Position numbers and translations under genes: made by a program | DNA from: Candidatus Minthosoma equi | Lineage (GTDB): Bacteria > Bacteroidota > Bacteroidia > Bacteroidales > Bacteroidaceae | Assembly: GCA_018064885.1 (NCBI GenBank) | Contig: JAGHUI010000017.1 | Location: 1-64,000 of the forward strand | Direction of reading: 5' to 3' | DNA: 64,000 nucleotides | Notes under the pieces: model-generated | Told to the model about the DNA's origin: nothing | The model's database searches: none | What the model saw: the letters and a program-made list of their open reading frames with translations, nothing else | Part shown: positions 1 to 9,948 of the stretch, in pieces | How the letters are laid out: every line of letters starts with the position of its first letter | How positions within the stretch are numbered: the first letter of the stretch is position 1

Positions 1-681
1 CGGTCAGCCGTACAGAAGTACCCAGACTTGCCAACAGTCTTCCTTGGTGACTATCTGGATCCGTACACCTACTATGATGGTATTTTGCCATCCGAGGCTC
101 TAGAAGAGTTCAATGATATTCTCCATTTTAAGAAGCAGAATAGCGAAAGGGTAACGTTGCTTCTTGGCAATCACGACGTGCACTATTTTGATGCCAAACT
201 CAATAGCTCTCGTAAGGATCGGATGAATCAAGATAAACTTCAAAAACTCTTTGAGAAGAATTTGAAATACCTTGCATTATCAAAATACATTAAAGTAAAG
301 GATAAGGAGTATTTATTCTCTCATGCCGGTATAATTCCAGAATGGTTAGAACTGCATTTTCCTACGCTTGATACGTCGAATATAGAGAACTTGTCATCCT
401 TTCTTAATGACCAAGTTAACGACTTGGATGCGTTCAAGAAGTTTGTTTGTGAAACCTTGATGGACATTTCTGCTTCACGATGGGGACATGCCAAATACCC
501 TTCAATGGTTTGGGCAGATGTAGAAGACCATCAGTGTCAAAAACGTCGTTTGCCGAATTCCTATCAAATATTTGGACATACGCAGCAAGAGGTGAATCCC
601 ATTATTACAGACCAGTACGCCTGTCTTGATTGTAGAAAGGCATTCTTACTGATGGAAGATGGGACTTTATCTGAAGCATAG
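1..681 (+). CDS. Metallophosphoesterase, 5' truncated by window edge
   Basis: Calcineurin-like phosphoesterase acting on an unknown phosphoester. The reading frame is open to base 1 (the first codons read RSAVQKYPDLPTVFLGDYLD), so the true start lies outside the window; the internal TTG at 28 is unlikely to be the start. Visible family motifs in order are GDYLDPY (replacing the usual GDxxDRG), GNHD, FSHAGI and FGHTQ, which supply the metal-binding Asp, Asn and His residues. The spacing resembles PPP-like or ApaH-like enzymes. A hairpin terminator follows the stop. It precedes an XRE regulator and a defence operon; whether it belongs to the island is unknown. Confidence 0.85.
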   Translation, partial: RSAVQKYPDLPTVFLGDYLDPYTYYDGILPSEALEEFNDILHFKKQNSERVTLLLGNHDVHYFDAKLNSSRKDRMNQDKLQKLFEKNLKYLALSKYIKVKDKEYLFSHAGIIPEWLELHFPTLDTSNIENLSSFLNDQVNDLDAFKKFVCETLMDISASRWGHAKYPSMVWADVEDHQCQKRRLPNSYQIFGHTQQEVNPIITDQYACLDCRKAFLLMEDGTLSEA

Positions 682-697
682 TATGTTTTACTTGTAT

Positions 698-726
698 AAC
701 CAGGGTGGTGATTCGCCACCTTGGTT
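698..726 (+). terminator. Hairpin terminator after the phosphoesterase
   Basis: An 11-bp stem (AACCAGGGTGG with CCACCTTGGTT, one G-U pair) and a 7-nt loop lie 17 bp after the stop codon. The following sequence is T-rich (TTTAATTGTG) but has only a short T run, so efficiency is uncertain. Confidence 0.6.
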
Positions 727-987
727 TAATTGTGTTGTAGAAATAACAATGAGGTTACATTATCATCTTCAGGTTAATGGCTGTAATTAATCCAACGTCC
801 CGAAATAGAGTAGTGGAGAATGATGCGTCGCCTTTCGCGACGGTAAACAATTTGACTCAGAAAACGCCCTTTTCTTGATAGAAACACCATTTTCTTGCTA
901 AAATTACATAAATAATCGAGAAGTAAGGCTCATATGTCAAAGAAAATTTGTATATTTGCCCTCACATATAAAAATTAATAATGTAAT
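727..987. other. Intergenic region, regulator leader
   Basis: No gene is visible. The right end carries the promoter of the XRE regulator. The palindromic stretch CGCCTTTCGCGACG near 830-843 is a possible operator, but nothing else supports that. Confidence 0.4.
951..958 (+). promoter_or_regulatory. TAnnTTTG -7 element for the XRE gene
   Basis: TATATTTG matches the Bacteroidota -7 consensus TAnnTTTG and ends 29 bp before the ATG at 988. No clear -33 TTTG is present at the usual distance. Confidence 0.5.
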
Positions 988-1215
988 ATGCCAGGTAAAG
1001 ATCTGAACAGAATCAAGGTAATGCTTGCCGAAAAGAAGCGAACAAGCAAGTGGCTTGCCGATGAGTTGGGCAAGGATCCTGCCACCATCAGCAAGTGGTG
1101 TACCAATGCCACTCAGCCACCTCTCGAATCCCTTATGCAGATAGCCAAGCTTCTCGAAGTGGACATCAACGACTTGCTTCGATTCGAAGAGATTGACAAA
1201 GAAAGTGAGGCATAA
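988..1215 (+). CDS. XRE-family helix-turn-helix regulator
   Basis: A 75-residue DNA-binding protein consisting almost entirely of one Cro/CI-type HTH domain. The helix-turn-helix reads SKWLADELGKDPATISKW, followed by a conserved third and fourth helix (PPLESLMQIAKLLEVDINDLL), typical of HTH_3/HTH_26 proteins. It has its own TAnnTTTG promoter and stands about 300 bp upstream of the Wadjet operon on the same strand, so it is a plausible local repressor of that operon, though this is inferred from position only. The ORF on the opposite strand is a shadow. Confidence 0.85.
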   Translation: MPGKDLNRIKVMLAEKKRTSKWLADELGKDPATISKWCTNATQPPLESLMQIAKLLEVDINDLLRFEEIDKESEA

Positions 1216-1511
1216 CACGCAAAAAGTTAGAGCATGTCCCACACGGTTGGTGAACCTGTCGAACCATGGAACGCTCAGCTTCTTTTATACCTCATAACAA
1301 AAAAGTCATGAAATGTGAACTCATCAAAGAAGGACTTTAAGGCAGGAAATAAGAACATAAAAATGAGCATACAATTTATGTGGGCAACTAAGCTCAGAGA
1401 CATACAAATTACCCAACTTGCCTCACTCTCTTGAAGATTGCAGGTGGATTGGGTACGAAGATAGGGAAGCCCTCTAAGCTAACCAACTTAAACTCATAAG
1501 TAATATCGAAT

Positions 1512-2732
1512 ATGGACAACCTTTCACACTTCCACTCATTAGAAGAACTGATTCGTGCCCTGGATAGGGAGCGAAAGTTGCTTCATGCGCTGTTTCAGGA
1601 CAGGAAGAAGTTGTCGTTCCGCTATGATCTGGCCCGTGAGTTGGCAAGCAAGAAGGATGAGAGCATTGAGTTCCTGAGGCGATATGGCGTGATACGTGAG
1701 AATGCCGACTTCGTGGAACTAGAGGATGTCTATCTGAAGTTCTTTGAGGATGTGCTGGAGGTGAACGAGGAGATAAACGTTGCCAGCGTAAAGGAGAGCA
1801 TCGGCAATCTGAACAATGCCATTGATTATTATCTGAGCGAGAATAACCCGAGCAGGAAGTATGGCTATCTGCGTGATGTAAAACGAATTCTGCGCAATAT
1901 CGCCTTAACAACGCTTAGAAACGTCATCGACCTCAAACGCAACATCGACAATACTTACAAGAACGAACCGACCTTTGCAATAAAGAAAAAGAAGTTGGTG
2001 CACCTTGACGAGAAGCGCAAGGATATTGCGGCTTTGATCAACGAGTGTGAGCGTGTGATCGATGAGAAGCAGACAACCTTCTTTATGGTGGCGATGGACG
2101 TGCAGTTGAAGGACATCGTGACGGACGTGAAACTGCAGTTGCGTGAGGTGTATCATAATCTTCTGGAACTTGACCGTCAGATCATCAACTACCTGAACCT
2201 CATAGAATACCAAAACCGCTTGTTGCAGAAAGTTCAGAAGTTGAAGTACCTGCGCGACCAGATGCTGCTCGATACGAATACCGACATACGGGCAAAACTG
2301 CAGCTGAGGAATGCCGTGTGGATGGAGCCACGTCCGAGATATTCGCTAAAAGTGTCGCTCTCTATGCTTCGCAATTCGGAAGAAGGGCTTAGGGTGTTGA
2401 AGGATATTGCAAAAGGCAAGAGCAACAGCCGACTGAAGAAAGGCAATCTTGCCGAACCACTTACAGCAGACGAGCTCAAGGAACAGCAGCAGATACTTCA
2501 GATGGTAGATGTGGGTGAAGTGAAGAATGCGTTCATGGCATCGGGCGACAATCTCTTCCATTTTGTGATGAACTATTCCGGCTACCGAATAAAGATGGAC
2601 GATGAAGCCAAACTCGTGCTCTTCTGCCAGATTGCCACACAGTATCTTGACGAACTGCATGTTGGTGACGAATACCGGCAACAGGGCGAAATTGAATATC
2701 CGATTATCTATCCATTAACTTCGAGCAATTAA
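1512..2732 (+). CDS. jetA: Wadjet JetA-like (MksF/kleisin-type) subunit
   Basis: A 406-residue, highly charged, largely alpha-helical protein and first gene of a jetABCD-type operon. In Wadjet and MksBEFG systems this position is held by the MukF-like kleisin that bridges the SMC heads and recruits JetB. The N-terminal 90 residues look like a winged-helix region (RYDLARELASKKDESIEFLRRYGVI), the middle is helical or coiled-coil, and the C-terminal 120 residues could be the second head-binding winged helix. There is no signal peptide. The family cannot be proved by motif, because kleisins diverge strongly; the call rests on order, size and the clear JetC and JetD downstream. Three bases separate its stop from jetB. 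Confidence 0.72.
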   Translation: MDNLSHFHSLEELIRALDRERKLLHALFQDRKKLSFRYDLARELASKKDESIEFLRRYGVIRENADFVELEDVYLKFFEDVLEVNEEINVASVKESIGNLNNAIDYYLSENNPSRKYGYLRDVKRILRNIALTTLRNVIDLKRNIDNTYKNEPTFAIKKKKLVHLDEKRKDIAALINECERVIDEKQTTFFMVAMDVQLKDIVTDVKLQLREVYHNLLELDRQIINYLNLIEYQNRLLQKVQKLKYLRDQMLLDTNTDIRAKLQLRNAVWMEPRPRYSLKVSLSMLRNSEEGLRVLKDIAKGKSNSRLKKGNLAEPLTADELKEQQQILQMVDVGEVKNAFMASGDNLFHFVMNYSGYRIKMDDEAKLVLFCQIATQYLDELHVGDEYRQQGEIEYPIIYPLTSSN

Positions 2733-2735
2733 ACT

Positions 2736-3275
2736 ATGCGATACACAAAAGAAATATTCGACATATTGAGTAAAGGAGGCTTCATCTCACAGAACTCCAT
2801 CTCGCAGCAGCGTTCACATCTGTACGATGCCATTGAGGATGATTTTCAGAGTTATCAGGAATACTTCTCGGGCATAGGATTTCTGCTTGAGGGTGGTAAT
2901 GGCTATTTCTATTTTTCACGCACAGAGAATAAGGTTGAGATCGCAGATAAGGTTCAGCGACTGGCATTGTGGATAGATCGTGTGGATTTCCTCAAAACTT
3001 TCAACAATACGTTTGCTTCCGGTTTCACATTCCGCAAGTCAAATATACTCGAGAACTTCTCCAGCGACATCGAGCTCAAGGAGAAGGCACGTCTCCTCTA
3101 CACAGACGTAAAGACAAACGAGGAGAAGATCGAAAAACTCATCAACGACCTTGAGCGACATGGTTATGTGGAATTAGAGAACGACCTTGACGGAACCTAC
3201 AAGGTGACAGCCGCCTTCCATTACATCGAAGAGCTGATAGATTGTCTAACCATCATTGAAACCGAAGAGTCATGA
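2736..3275 (+). CDS. jetB: Wadjet JetB-like (MksE) subunit
   Basis: A 179-residue protein in the position and size range of JetB/MksE, the MukE-like tandem winged-helix subunit of SMC defence condensins. It begins MRYTKEIFDILSKGGFIS, resembling the start of MksE proteins, and has two winged-helix-like segments (about residues 5-65 and 105-170, the latter with ERHGYVELENDLDGTYKVT). The ATGA overlap with jetC (4 bp) indicates translational coupling. The expected role is to clamp the kleisin and modulate DNA loading. Confidence 0.78.
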   Translation: MRYTKEIFDILSKGGFISQNSISQQRSHLYDAIEDDFQSYQEYFSGIGFLLEGGNGYFYFSRTENKVEIADKVQRLALWIDRVDFLKTFNNTFASGFTFRKSNILENFSSDIELKEKARLLYTDVKTNEEKIEKLINDLERHGYVELENDLDGTYKVTAAFHYIEELIDCLTIIETEES

Positions 3276-6200
3276 GAGCATTACGTAAGATAGTCTTTGT
3301 GAATAGTGCCAATATCCGCTATGCAGAGGTGAAACTGGATGGCAATGTACACTTTATCGGCACTCAAGGTGTGGGCAAGAGTACCTTGCTTAGGGCAATT
3401 CTGTTCTTCTATAATGCCGACAAAATGCACCTTGGAATACCCAAGGAGATGAAGTCGTTTGATGAGTTCTACCTGCCTCACGCCAATTCCTACATGGTGT
3501 ATGAGGTGGAGCATGAGCACGGACCGTTCTCGATACTCGTATTCCGTTCTTCGGGTAGAGCATGTTACCGATTCATCGATGCTGCCTATCAGAAGGAATG
3601 GCTTGTGGATGAGCGTGGAGAGGTGACAGCAGAATGGAAGGTGATACGCGACAGGCTTAATGGTGCATACCCAAGTAAGATTATCGATAGATACGAGCAA
3701 TATCGCGACATACTCTATGGCAATAAACAAGCTGTAGGCAAGGAGTTTGCTCGTTTTCAGTTGTTGGAAACAAACCGCTATCAGAACATTCCTCGAAGCA
3801 TACAGAATGTGTTTCTCAACTCGCGTCTTGATGCCAACTTCATCAAGGACATCATCATCCGTTCGATGAGTGAGGAGGAAGCCAACATCGACCTTGGATA
3901 TTTCCGCAGACAGGTGGCTGACTTCGAACAGGAATATCGTGACATTTCGTGCTGGTATAAGACGAATCAAAGGGGGGAATCTGTCGTTAGGAAACAGGCA
4001 GATGCGGTCGTGAAAGCTTATCACGAACTCCTCTACATGAAGCAGCAGATAGAGGAACTGTGTGGCGAACTTAAGTATGCAGAACGCATTTCACGTGAGA
4101 GACTTCCGCTTATTGACACAAAGATCGGTGAGCTCATGCAGGAACTGGAAAGACAGAAGCGTTTACTCGCTGAGGTTCAACAAAAACATGAAGCGGAGAA
4201 GGCTGCTTTGAATCAGGAGCAAGGCGTAGTGAATGATAGGCTTAAGCGCCTGAAAGAACGTAAGGATTACTATGCTGCTCAGCAAATCGAGGACGTGATG
4301 AAACGTTGCGGCAAAGAACCTGTAGTAAGAAAAGAACTCGATTCCCTCAAGGATAAACTTGCCGACCTCACAGCACGATTCAACGATGTGACAAGTAAGT
4401 ATAAGGCTCTGCGTCAGAATGTTAATAATCAGTTTGAGACTTTCAAACAAGCTCAGCAGCAACGCATTCTTGCAGAAGGACAAGAAAAGCAGAATACTGA
4501 TGAACGATTGCTGAAGGAATATAATGCTGCAAGAACAGAGATTGAGCAATCTTTTGCAGAGAAAATACTATCAGCATCCAATGCAATTGACTCCATCAAG
4601 GCAGAGCAGAATGATTGCGACAAAGAACTTCTGAAGTTGAAGTATCTTGTGCCCTTCAAGGAGGAGAAGGATGCATTGAACCAACAGTTGAATGAACTCC
4701 AGCTCAAAGAGAAAGAACTTGAAGGAAGAATCGGTTCGCTCACGTCTGAGGTAAATCGCGTTCAGGCAGAGTATGACAAAAAGGAGGCTGAGATTAATGC
4801 AGATTATGCACGTCAGTTGGATGAAAAGCAAAAGCAGATAGATGCTATTGTTGAGCAGATTCGTGACATCGATGTGCTCCTTGATCGCACAAAAGGTTCG
4901 CTATACGAATGGCTTGAGGATAACAAACCGGATTGGGAGCAGAACATCGGTAAAGTAATCAATGAGGAGAAGGTTCTTTATCAGACAGGACTTCATCCGC
5001 AGAAGGCTGATGGCGCAACGTTGTTTGGCGTGAAACTTGACCTGATGGATCTGCCTCTTAACGTACGTAAACCAAAGCAACTACAAGACGAGAAGGCATC
5101 TTTAGAGAAGGAACAAAAGCATGCAAAGGTTGATTATGCAGAGATTCTTAATAGCCAAGAAAAGGCTATCGAAGAATTGAAGCGTCAGTTTACACCCAAG
5201 GTCAAAGAACTCCGTCAGCAGAAGTCGCTTGCTGAGACGGAACTCAATATGATTCCGCAGAAGCGTAAGGGTATCATCGTCAAGATTGAAGACTACCAAG
5301 CTAAGGCTAAGCAGCTCATAGAAGAAAGACACAATGAACTAATTAGCCGTCAGCAGAAGTTGGCTCACGACCTTACATCTGCACAAGATGTTCTTGAAAA
5401 AGTTAATAGTGACAAGCAGAAGCACCTGAAGTCTTGTGAGAAAAAATACAATGATGCAAAGGATGCTAACGTAAAGCAGCATACCGAACGTGTGGCTGCT
5501 ATTAATGCTGAGACACAAGTTCGTGAACAAGAAGCTGAAGCAGAATTGCAGAAGCTGAAGCGACAGGAGGTTGACGAACTGAAAGGTCGTGGTGCTGATA
5601 CTGTTCTTGTGGAGGATTGCAAAGCGAGGATCAGCAAGGCAGAAGGTGAGTTGAAGTACATTGACCAGCATCGCAAACTCGTGTATGACTATCAGCGTGA
5701 CAAGGAAGAACTTTTTGACCAAGAGGATAATCTGAAGAGTCAGAAGAAAAACCTTGCTGATAAGATCATGCAGTTGGACGAGAAGTATGGTCAGCGTAAG
5801 CAGAAGCACGAACAGCAGATTGCATCCCTTGGCAAAGAACTTGGTGAGCGAAAGGAAGAAAAGAAGCGTCTTGAGGACGATTTACAGAAGGCTGAGCGTT
5901 TTGCCCATGACGAGAACCTCTGTCCACCGATGCTTGCTGAGGCAAGGGAAAGGCAGACGTTGCGCACTCCTGGACATGCCGTTGACGAACTTACGGGCAT
6001 CATCGTGTCACGTCAGTCAAAGCATAATCAGTTCAAGCAGAGCATCAATGTGTTCAAGGGGAATTTCTCCGCTAAGAACACATTTAGTTTCCGAACCGAA
6101 CTGACCATCGATGAGGATTACCTCGACTTCGCCAACAATCTCGATGATTTCCTTATTAATAATAAATTGGAAGAGTATCGTCGCAGAACAAGTGAGCGTT

Positions 6201-6919
6201 ATGTGGACATCTTGGCTCGTGTGTCGAAGGAGATGGGCGAGTTGACACGTCATGAATCGGATGTGGACAAGATAATTCACGATATCAACAACGACTTTAA
6301 GGAGCGTAACTTCGTAGGTGTCATCAAACTCATTGCCCTACAGTCAGTTCCATCGGCAGACAAAATGGTGCAACTGATGAAACGCATCAAGGAGTTCAAC
6401 GATGAGAACCAATTTGCTATGGGCGAGATGAACCTGTTCTCAATCGTCAATCGTGATGAGGTAAACCAGAAGGCTGTTGGTCATCTGCTTGACTTCATGA
6501 AGTCGTTGACGGACAATCCTTCGCGTCAGTATCTCACGCTTTCAGATCTGTTCCAACTGCAGTTCCGCATCATCGAGAACGACAACGATACGGGATGGGC
6601 AGATAAACTCTCGCATGTAGGAAGTGAGGGAACGGATACACTCGTCAAGGCAATGATCAACATAATGCTCATCAACGTGTTCAAGGAGAAGGTGAGTCGT
6701 AAGTTCGGTGACTTCCGCATCCATTGCATGATGGACGAGATTGGCAAACTGCACCCTCAGAACATCAAGGGCATCCTTGACTTTGCCAATGCTCGCAATA
6801 TCCTGCTTGTCAACTCTTCACCGACAACTTACAACGTCTCTGACTATCGCTATACCTACCTGTTGCAGAAGGATGGCAAGTCGAAAACAGTAATTCATCC
6901 TCTTATATCCCAGAAATGA
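3272..6919 (+). CDS. jetC: Wadjet JetC, SMC/MukB-like ATPase
   Basis: A 1215-residue SMC-type ATPase that would form the loop-extruding motor of the complex. Residues 30-38 form the Walker A (GTQGVGKST) in an N-terminal head half. About residues 250-900 are two long antiparallel coiled coils (Glu/Lys/Gln rich) with a likely hinge near residue 550-600 (SLYEWLEDNKPDWEQ). The C-terminal head half contains a signature-like segment (HVGSEGTDTLVKAMINIML) and a Walker B ending MMDE (Asp1155, Glu1156). The hinge segment (SLYEW.EDN followed by TGLHP) is characteristic of JetC/MksB rather than chromosomal Smc. It overlaps jetB and jetD by 4 bp each. Confidence 0.92.
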   Translation: MRALRKIVFVNSANIRYAEVKLDGNVHFIGTQGVGKSTLLRAILFFYNADKMHLGIPKEMKSFDEFYLPHANSYMVYEVEHEHGPFSILVFRSSGRACYRFIDAAYQKEWLVDERGEVTAEWKVIRDRLNGAYPSKIIDRYEQYRDILYGNKQAVGKEFARFQLLETNRYQNIPRSIQNVFLNSRLDANFIKDIIIRSMSEEEANIDLGYFRRQVADFEQEYRDISCWYKTNQRGESVVRKQADAVVKAYHELLYMKQQIEELCGELKYAERISRERLPLIDTKIGELMQELERQKRLLAEVQQKHEAEKAALNQEQGVVNDRLKRLKERKDYYAAQQIEDVMKRCGKEPVVRKELDSLKDKLADLTARFNDVTSKYKALRQNVNNQFETFKQAQQQRILAEGQEKQNTDERLLKEYNAARTEIEQSFAEKILSASNAIDSIKAEQNDCDKELLKLKYLVPFKEEKDALNQQLNELQLKEKELEGRIGSLTSEVNRVQAEYDKKEAEINADYARQLDEKQKQIDAIVEQIRDIDVLLDRTKGSLYEWLEDNKPDWEQNIGKVINEEKVLYQTGLHPQKADGATLFGVKLDLMDLPLNVRKPKQLQDEKASLEKEQKHAKVDYAEILNSQEKAIEELKRQFTPKVKELRQQKSLAETELNMIPQKRKGIIVKIEDYQAKAKQLIEERHNELISRQQKLAHDLTSAQDVLEKVNSDKQKHLKSCEKKYNDAKDANVKQHTERVAAINAETQVREQEAEAELQKLKRQEVDELKGRGADTVLVEDCKARISKAEGELKYIDQHRKLVYDYQRDKEELFDQEDNLKSQKKNLADKIMQLDEKYGQRKQKHEQQIASLGKELGERKEEKKRLEDDLQKAERFAHDENLCPPMLAEARERQTLRTPGHAVDELTGIIVSRQSKHNQFKQSINVFKGNFSAKNTFSFRTELTIDEDYLDFANNLDDFLINNKLEEYRRRTSERYVDILARVSKEMGELTRHESDVDKIIHDINNDFKERNFVGVIKLIALQSVPSADKMVQLMKRIKEFNDENQFAMGEMNLFSIVNRDEVNQKAVGHLLDFMKSLTDNPSRQYLTLSDLFQLQFRIIENDNDTGWADKLSHVGSEGTDTLVKAMINIMLINVFKEKVSRKFGDFRIHCMMDEIGKLHPQNIKGILDFANARNILLVNSSPTTYNVSDYRYTYLLQKDGKSKTVIHPLISQK

Positions 6920-7776
6920 AAATAACGGTTGCTCTCATAGACAAACTCATTCGTCTTCGCGAAGGAGAGACGCTACCCGCAAGCCAACTCAAAGGCGAGT
7001 GGGTTGAGGAACTGGTGCGTGATGGTGTCTTAATCAGCACATCGCACAAAAGTCGGAGAACGCTGCATGCACCTCATGCCGATGCATTATGTAAGGCTTT
7101 GAGTTCCATAGATGAAAGGTTTGCGAATATGGATTTATTGCGCGAAGTATTGCTTTCGGAAAACACTTCACGGTCAGAACAGGCTTCTGCAAGCGGCAAT
7201 TCAAAGTTGGTCGTGGTACGCTCATGCTCAGGGTTCCCCGTTAACTCCTATGAACCGATTCTTTGTATGCTGAATGGAAGTGAATTTATCGTGAATCCGC
7301 AAGAAGGAAGTTTCGTATTCGTTGCCGATTGGCGCGTGTTTAATATTCCGGAGGATGTTATTGTTTTTGGCATTGAGAATATGGAGAACTTCCGTATGAT
7401 TCGCCAACAACGGGAACTATTCGAACAGACAATAGGCTCACATCGTTTGTTGTTTGTCTCACGCTATCCGCAATCCACCGACCTTCGTTCGTGGTTGCAG
7501 ACAATCCCCAATCGCTACATCCATTTCGGTGATTTTGACCTAGCGGGCATCAGCATCTTCCTAACGGAGTTTCATGTACATTTAGGCGATCGCTCATCAT
7601 TCTTGATTCCGCAAGATATAGAGGCGAGATTAGCAAAAGGCTCCATAGAGAGATATAATGACCAATATGTGAAATTTAGAAACCTCACATCCGATATTAA
7701 AGAAATACGGGCCCTTATTGATTTAATTAACAATTATCATCGTTGTTACGATCAAGAGGGGTATATTTCAAATTAA
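6916..7776 (+). CDS. jetD: Wadjet JetD, Toprim nuclease subunit
   Basis: A 286-residue protein that should be the plasmid-cleaving nuclease of the system. The C-terminal half is a Toprim fold: catalytic-type Glu154 in FGIENMENF and the paired aspartates Asp206/Asp208 in HFGDFDLAGI, with an Arg-rich helix between. The N-terminal 100 residues look like a winged-helix or CAP-like arm domain (LRDGVLIS-like turn and a basic SHKSRRTLH segment). It is shorter than many type I JetD proteins (about 380-400 aa), which suggests another Wadjet subtype. The start overlaps the jetC stop (ATGA). Confidence 0.87.
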   Translation: MKITVALIDKLIRLREGETLPASQLKGEWVEELVRDGVLISTSHKSRRTLHAPHADALCKALSSIDERFANMDLLREVLLSENTSRSEQASASGNSKLVVVRSCSGFPVNSYEPILCMLNGSEFIVNPQEGSFVFVADWRVFNIPEDVIVFGIENMENFRMIRQQRELFEQTIGSHRLLFVSRYPQSTDLRSWLQTIPNRYIHFGDFDLAGISIFLTEFHVHLGDRSSFLIPQDIEARLAKGSIERYNDQYVKFRNLTSDIKEIRALIDLINNYHRCYDQEGYISN

Positions 7777-7788
7777 GCTAATGTACCT

Positions 7789-9945
7789 ATGACAAATATT
7801 ATCACAACACATACTCGATGTCTATTTAAGTCAACAGTCCAAGATTTCTTGGACATGGACGAAAATGCTGTATTGGGCTATATAGTAAGGTCGTTTCATG
7901 GCATTGACCAGACAACGACCAACGAGGCTTGGGAGGGCGAGATTACTATAATGCAACATGTACTTCGGCCATGGAAAGAAGATGATGCCTACGTGTTCTT
8001 TGAATACGATATTCCACGACTTGGCAAGCGCGTGGATGTGGTGTTGTTGATACGTGGTATGGTGTTTTGTCTGGAGTTTAAGGTTGGTAAGAGAGATGCC
8101 TTGCAATCAGATATGGAACAGGTGCTGGATTATGCTCTTGACCTGAAGAATTTCCATAAGTTTAGTGCTGACAAGCCTATAGTGCCAATACTTGTGCCAA
8201 CGAAGTACGAGAATACCAAGATTGACATTAAACCTTCGGCATACGATGATATGGTGTTTAACCCTCTAATAGCTGGCGAGGATGAACTGCAGAGTGTAAT
8301 TGCTAAAGTGCTGGAGGTTGGTGCTACCGAAATTCATGATGATTCATGGGGTTTTAACTGGCTGATAAGTCCTTACACACCAACCCCAACAATCATTGAG
8401 GCTGCAAGAACGCTCTATGAGAATCATTCGGTGGAAGATATTACACGACATGAAGCAGATAAAGTTAGTACGGATACCACTATCGCTTACTTACTTGATG
8501 TTGTAAAACGAAGCAAGGATAATAGCGAGAAAAGCATCTGTTTCGTAACTGGTGTGCCTGGAGCAGGCAAAACACTTGTAGGCTTGGATGTTGCTATTAA
8601 ACAATCGTATAAGGATGGCGAAAAAGACAATGAGAATGGTGCAGTATATCTCTCTGGTAATGGTCCTCTTGTGGCAGTTTTGACCGAGGCTCTTGCCATC
8701 GACAATAGAAAGAAATGTCAAGAACGAGGTGAGAAGAAGAACCTCTCTGATTCACGAAGAGAAGTGGGTGAATTCTTGCAGATAATCCATCGTTACCGTG
8801 ACAACATGCTTGCCAAGATAAAGAATCCCGTGGAGAACGGACGACTTGAGATTGATCCAACAAAGGCTGTAAAGAACGGTGAGACAGGTTATGGCGAGGT
8901 AGAGCATGTGGCTATCTTTGATGAAGCACAACGCTCGTGGACACACAAACGTCTTGCTGACTATTTGAAAAGAGGTGGAACGTATGGCAACAAACTAAAA
9001 GTTCCTAATTTCCCTGTATCTGAGGCTTCATTCCTAATCTGGTCGCTTGACCAGCGTGAAGATTGGGCTGTCATCATCTGCCTGGTGGGAGGTGGCCAGG
9101 AAATAAATACCGGTGAGGCAGGAATTACGGAATGGATAAAGGCCCTGAATGAAGAATATACACATTGGAAGGTTTACATCTCCAACAAACTCATTGAACC
9201 AGAGTATGCGGAAGGACGCGTGAACGACTTGTTACAGTATAATAGGAATGTGACTTACTCTGATTCACTTCATCTGGCCGTTAGTCTTCGTTCGTTCAGA
9301 GCCGAAACGCTGTCAGCTTTTGTACACTCTTTGTTATCGTTTAATCCGGATGCCAGTTCGCTTTATAGGAATGTTTACGCTAAAGGGTATCCTATCTTGT
9401 TGACTCGTGACATCAACAAGGCGCGTACTTGGCTTCGTTCGAAGGCTAGAGGTACACAGCAAACAGGCATTCTTGTAACAAAGGTTGCTGCAAGATTTAA
9501 GCCACAGGCGGTAAATGTATTGGCACAAGGTGACGAGAATGCCGTACATTGGTTCCTTGAAGATAAGACAGACATCCGTTCATCAAACTATCTTGAGGAA
9601 GCTGCAACCGAAATACAAGTGCAAGGCTTAGAGCTCGATTATGCCTGTGTGCTTTGGGATGCTGATATGCGTTATGAAAATGGCAGTTGGCATTTTTATA
9701 AGTTTAATGGAAAGAACAAGTGGAATCCTGTGGCCGATACTTCTAATGGACGGGAGGAAAAAAAATATATGCTTAATGCCTATCGTGTACTGTTGACTCG
9801 TGCTAGACAAGGCATAGTGATTTGTGTTCCTGAAGGAAATAACCGTTTGAATTCAGAAGGTTTTCCCGAAGATTCCACACGTCTGCCAGAATTTTACGAT
9901 GGAACATACGAATATCTAAAATCTCTAGGTATTAAAGAAATCTAA
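7789..9945 (+). CDS. DUF2075 helicase with N-terminal PD-(D/E)xK nuclease domain
   Basis: A 718-residue two-domain protein. Residues 50-130 look like a PD-(D/E)xK nuclease core: RVDVV (Asp83) followed by CLEFKVGK (Glu96, Lys98). Residues 245-715 are an SF1-like DUF2075/Schlafen-group-3 helicase: Walker A GVPGAGKT (255-262), Walker B FDEAQ (377-381), and a C-terminal RVLLTRARQGIVI motif VI segment. Such proteins occur in defence islands and are predicted to unwind and cut nucleic acid. It follows jetD by 12 bp and precedes the Nudix gene by 3 bp, so it is almost certainly co-transcribed with the Wadjet genes. That linkage is unusual for a four-gene Wadjet system. Confidence 0.85.
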   Translation: MTNIITTHTRCLFKSTVQDFLDMDENAVLGYIVRSFHGIDQTTTNEAWEGEITIMQHVLRPWKEDDAYVFFEYDIPRLGKRVDVVLLIRGMVFCLEFKVGKRDALQSDMEQVLDYALDLKNFHKFSADKPIVPILVPTKYENTKIDIKPSAYDDMVFNPLIAGEDELQSVIAKVLEVGATEIHDDSWGFNWLISPYTPTPTIIEAARTLYENHSVEDITRHEADKVSTDTTIAYLLDVVKRSKDNSEKSICFVTGVPGAGKTLVGLDVAIKQSYKDGEKDNENGAVYLSGNGPLVAVLTEALAIDNRKKCQERGEKKNLSDSRREVGEFLQIIHRYRDNMLAKIKNPVENGRLEIDPTKAVKNGETGYGEVEHVAIFDEAQRSWTHKRLADYLKRGGTYGNKLKVPNFPVSEASFLIWSLDQREDWAVIICLVGGGQEINTGEAGITEWIKALNEEYTHWKVYISNKLIEPEYAEGRVNDLLQYNRNVTYSDSLHLAVSLRSFRAETLSAFVHSLLSFNPDASSLYRNVYAKGYPILLTRDINKARTWLRSKARGTQQTGILVTKVAARFKPQAVNVLAQGDENAVHWFLEDKTDIRSSNYLEEAATEIQVQGLELDYACVLWDADMRYENGSWHFYKFNGKNKWNPVADTSNGREEKKYMLNAYRVLLTRARQGIVICVPEGNNRLNSEGFPEDSTRLPEFYDGTYEYLKSLGIKEI

Positions 9946-9948
9946 GAT

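Noticed and set aside
3281..4024. Long antisense ORF opposite jetC
   Set aside because: Shadow of the codon pattern of jetC; jetC has all expected domains.
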